The translations under genes were made by a program, and so were the position numbers. A DNA stretch of 64,000 bases, taken from Pseudazoarcus pumilus (GTDB lineage Bacteria > Pseudomonadota > Gammaproteobacteria > Burkholderiales > Rhodocyclaceae). Positions 62,666-64,000 of this stretch are shown one piece after another. Location of the stretch: assembly GCF_002872475.1 (NCBI RefSeq), contig NZ_CP025682.1, positions 2,976,001 through 3,040,000 of the forward strand. The letters are read 5' to 3'. Below the pieces are notes generated by a model. That model worked only from the letters and a program-made list of their open reading frames with translations. It did not search any database and had not been told where the DNA came from. The number at the start of each line of letters is the position of its first letter. Position 1 is the first letter of the stretch.

Positions 62666-63130
62666 GTCACTCTCCTCCTGATCAGACTATGGACCGAAGC
62701 CAACTGTGTACATTTTTGAACACAACAAATGCACCGACACCTCGGCGCACGCAGCTGTGTTCAGCATAGTTCCTAGCAACTGCAATGCCAAAAGCTTTGC
62801 GCCGGCCGCCGCGTCGTGACGCAATCGCCGGAAAACCGCCTGTTTGCGCGGCCGGCCGTCGATCCCGTTCTTGCGCAGCGGCATTCATTGAACTATTTTG
62901 TATTCAATACCGCACACAGTAAATGCACTATAGACGTGCAAAAAAACGCTGTAAACGTTTAGTTTGGTGCATACACTCGTTCCCGCATCCCGCACACAAC
63001 GTCTCGGGCACGCGCGCAAGGTCACAGCGGAGGCGCCGAAGACAACGACGTTACGGAACGGCGCGGCCGGACGCGATAGCGCTGTCGCATGCAGTGCATA
63101 CACAAAAATCAGCACAGGGGTGCGAATAAA
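62666..63130. promoter_or_regulatory. Divergent control region of the second TRAP operon and its GntR regulator
   Basis: 465 bases without genes and more AT-rich than its surroundings near 62700 and 62900. It contains TGTGT....ACACA (62705-62724), a palindrome GTATTCAATAC (62900-62910) and two copies of GTGCATACAC (62967-62976, 63094-63103). These are likely operators for the GntR/FCD protein. Confidence 0.5.
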
Positions 63131-63856
63131 ATGCGTAAACTCCATCCGGACAAGAACAAAGCGAATCCCGAACGCATGGAAGCCGCCTTCGCCAAGCCCG
63201 ATGTCGAAGACATCGCCGACCGCATCACCAACGCCGTCATGGAGCATCGCCTGCCGCCCGGCATCAAGCTCGCCGAGGAGCGACTCGCCTCGGCGTTCGG
63301 CGTGTCGCGCACCAAGATCCGCCAGGCCCTGACGATGCTCTCGCGCGAGGGGCTGGTAAAGCTATTCCCCAACCGTGGCGCCTTCGTCACCAGTCCGACC
63401 GTGCAGGAAGCGCTGGACCTCTTCGCCACGCGCCGCCTGATCGAGCCGGAGATCGTGCGCAACGCCATCGCACGTTCGGACAAGGCCGACCTCAAGCGTC
63501 TGCGCGCCCACCTCGCGGCCGAGGAAGACGCCCGCAAACGCGGCGACCGGCGCACCATCATCAAGCTCTCGGGCGCCTTCCACATGCTGCTTGCGGAAGT
63601 GGCGGGCAACAGCTTCATCGAGAAGCTGATGGCCGAACTGTGCCCGCTGACCTGCCTCATCATCTCGCTCTACGACGCACCGCAGACCCCAGCCTGCCCG
63701 GAAAACGAACACGTGCAGATCGTCGACGCGATCGAGCGCAAGGACGAGGCCGAAGCCGTGCGCCTGATGCTGCGCCACCTCGACCACGTTCGCAACGAAC
63801 TGCGTCTGGGCGAAGCGGAGAAGCAGGACATCGACTGGGACCAGATGTTCGGCTGA
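63131..63856 (+). CDS. GntR-family transcriptional regulator (FCD), second
   Basis: 241 residues. Winged helix (LAEERLASAFGVSRTKIRQA, LFPNRGAFVTSPT), then FCD domain with LSGAFHMLLAEVAGNSFIE and LRHLDHVRNEL carrying the likely metal His residues. The start at 63131 follows an A-rich leader; an ATG at 63176 is the alternative. It probably represses the divergent TRAP operon. Confidence 0.9.
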   Translation: MRKLHPDKNKANPERMEAAFAKPDVEDIADRITNAVMEHRLPPGIKLAEERLASAFGVSRTKIRQALTMLSREGLVKLFPNRGAFVTSPTVQEALDLFATRRLIEPEIVRNAIARSDKADLKRLRAHLAAEEDARKRGDRRTIIKLSGAFHMLLAEVAGNSFIEKLMAELCPLTCLIISLYDAPQTPACPENEHVQIVDAIERKDEAEAVRLMLRHLDHVRNELRLGEAEKQDIDWDQMFG

Positions 63857-63886
63857 ACGCCACCGTAGCCAGGGCATCGTCCCTTG

Positions 63887-64000
63887 CTACGCTCGCCCCG
63901 ACCTGCGGTGCGCGGCCCGCTGAATGCGGATGCTCAGTGCGTTGGCGCTCAACGCCGCGGCGATCGCCCCGACGAAGGCCAGCGCCAGCGGCACGACCGG
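63887..64000 (-). CDS. C-terminal end of a membrane protein (partial)
   Basis: 38 codons up to a TAG at 63887: PVVPLALAFVGAIAAALSAN with a basic tail RAAHRRSGRA, that is one membrane helix and a cytosolic end. The rest lies beyond the window. A GTAGC...GCTAC stem-loop (63865-63890) overlaps its stop and could end transcription from either side. Confidence 0.5.
   Translation of the reverse strand, partial: PVVPLALAFVGAIAAALSANALSIRIQRAAHRRSGRA

Overview
This window reads as a chromosomal segment of a GC-rich proteobacterium. A betaproteobacterium of the Rhodocyclales/Burkholderiales type is the best guess, from overall codon use, the soluble NAD-linked formate dehydrogenase of the FdsGBA type, two TRAP transporter loci, and htpX, def, ilvD and chrA homologues. 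That placement is inference; no rRNA, tRNA or other taxonomic marker gene is present. Most of the window is densely coding and GC-rich. One stretch, about 43.8-46.2 kb, is visibly AT-rich (the 60 bases at 45601-45660 hold 25 G/C) and looks acquired.

Layout. 1-7.5 kb: a truncated secreted amidohydrolase, htpX, an amidoligase/glutamine-amidotransferase pair, phnN with an EamA exporter, a YCII/VOC pair and a parDE module. 7.6-18.1 kb: two NERD-domain proteins, an HNH endonuclease gene cut by an IS5-family element, a lipoprotein, a Tat-exported multicopper oxidase, a zinc alcohol dehydrogenase, an MFS transporter, a brnTA module and a lipoprotein esterase. 18.2-21.3 kb: a MOT1-type molybdate permease with tungstate-type ABC genes (tupB, tupC; no tupA), then a second brnTA. 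21.4-35.1 kb: a catabolic locus built around a divergent GntR/FCD regulator. On the minus strand it has a class V aminotransferase, a three-gene TRAP transporter, an enoyl-CoA hydratase-like protein, a class III CoA transferase and a threonine aldolase. On the plus strand it has a giant FAD/Fe-S 2-hydroxyacid dehydrogenase, a malonyl-CoA synthetase and a 2-keto-4-pentenoate hydratase homologue. 35.1-37.6 kb: def, yqaA, chrA. 37.7-41.4 kb: a PhnZ/TmpB-like HD oxygenase, a TauD-like dioxygenase and an ATP-grasp ligase, then an orphan modA.

41.7-46.8 kb is a compact toxin/defence-like island. It holds a toxin-first HigBA module, a Fic protein with a duplicated 3' end, a three-gene nucleotidyltransferase cassette and a second HigBA module. 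The last cassette gene, a small membrane protein, is cut by a second copy of the same IS. The nucleotidyltransferase carries a run of ten G that decides its C-terminus. 47.0-54.6 kb: the formate dehydrogenase operon (fdsG, fdsB, fdsA, fdhD and two tandem fdsD genes) with a divergent ModE/periplasmic-binding-protein regulator. 54.7-57.1 kb: ilvD and an FKBP isomerase. 57.3-63.9 kb: a second TRAP-linked catabolic operon (DctPQM, amidohydrolase, Asp/Glu racemase-family protein, DUF3830) with its own GntR/FCD regulator.

The most interesting material is: (i) the AT-rich nucleotidyltransferase / helical protein / membrane protein cassette, a candidate undescribed immunity or toxin system that appears phase-variable or decaying; (ii) the HD oxygenase / TauD / ATP-grasp trio, a candidate small biosynthetic or oxidative pathway; (iii) two nearly identical inverted IS copies, each having interrupted a reconstructable gene; (iv) molybdenum/tungsten functions split over several loci around a Mo/W formate dehydrogenase.
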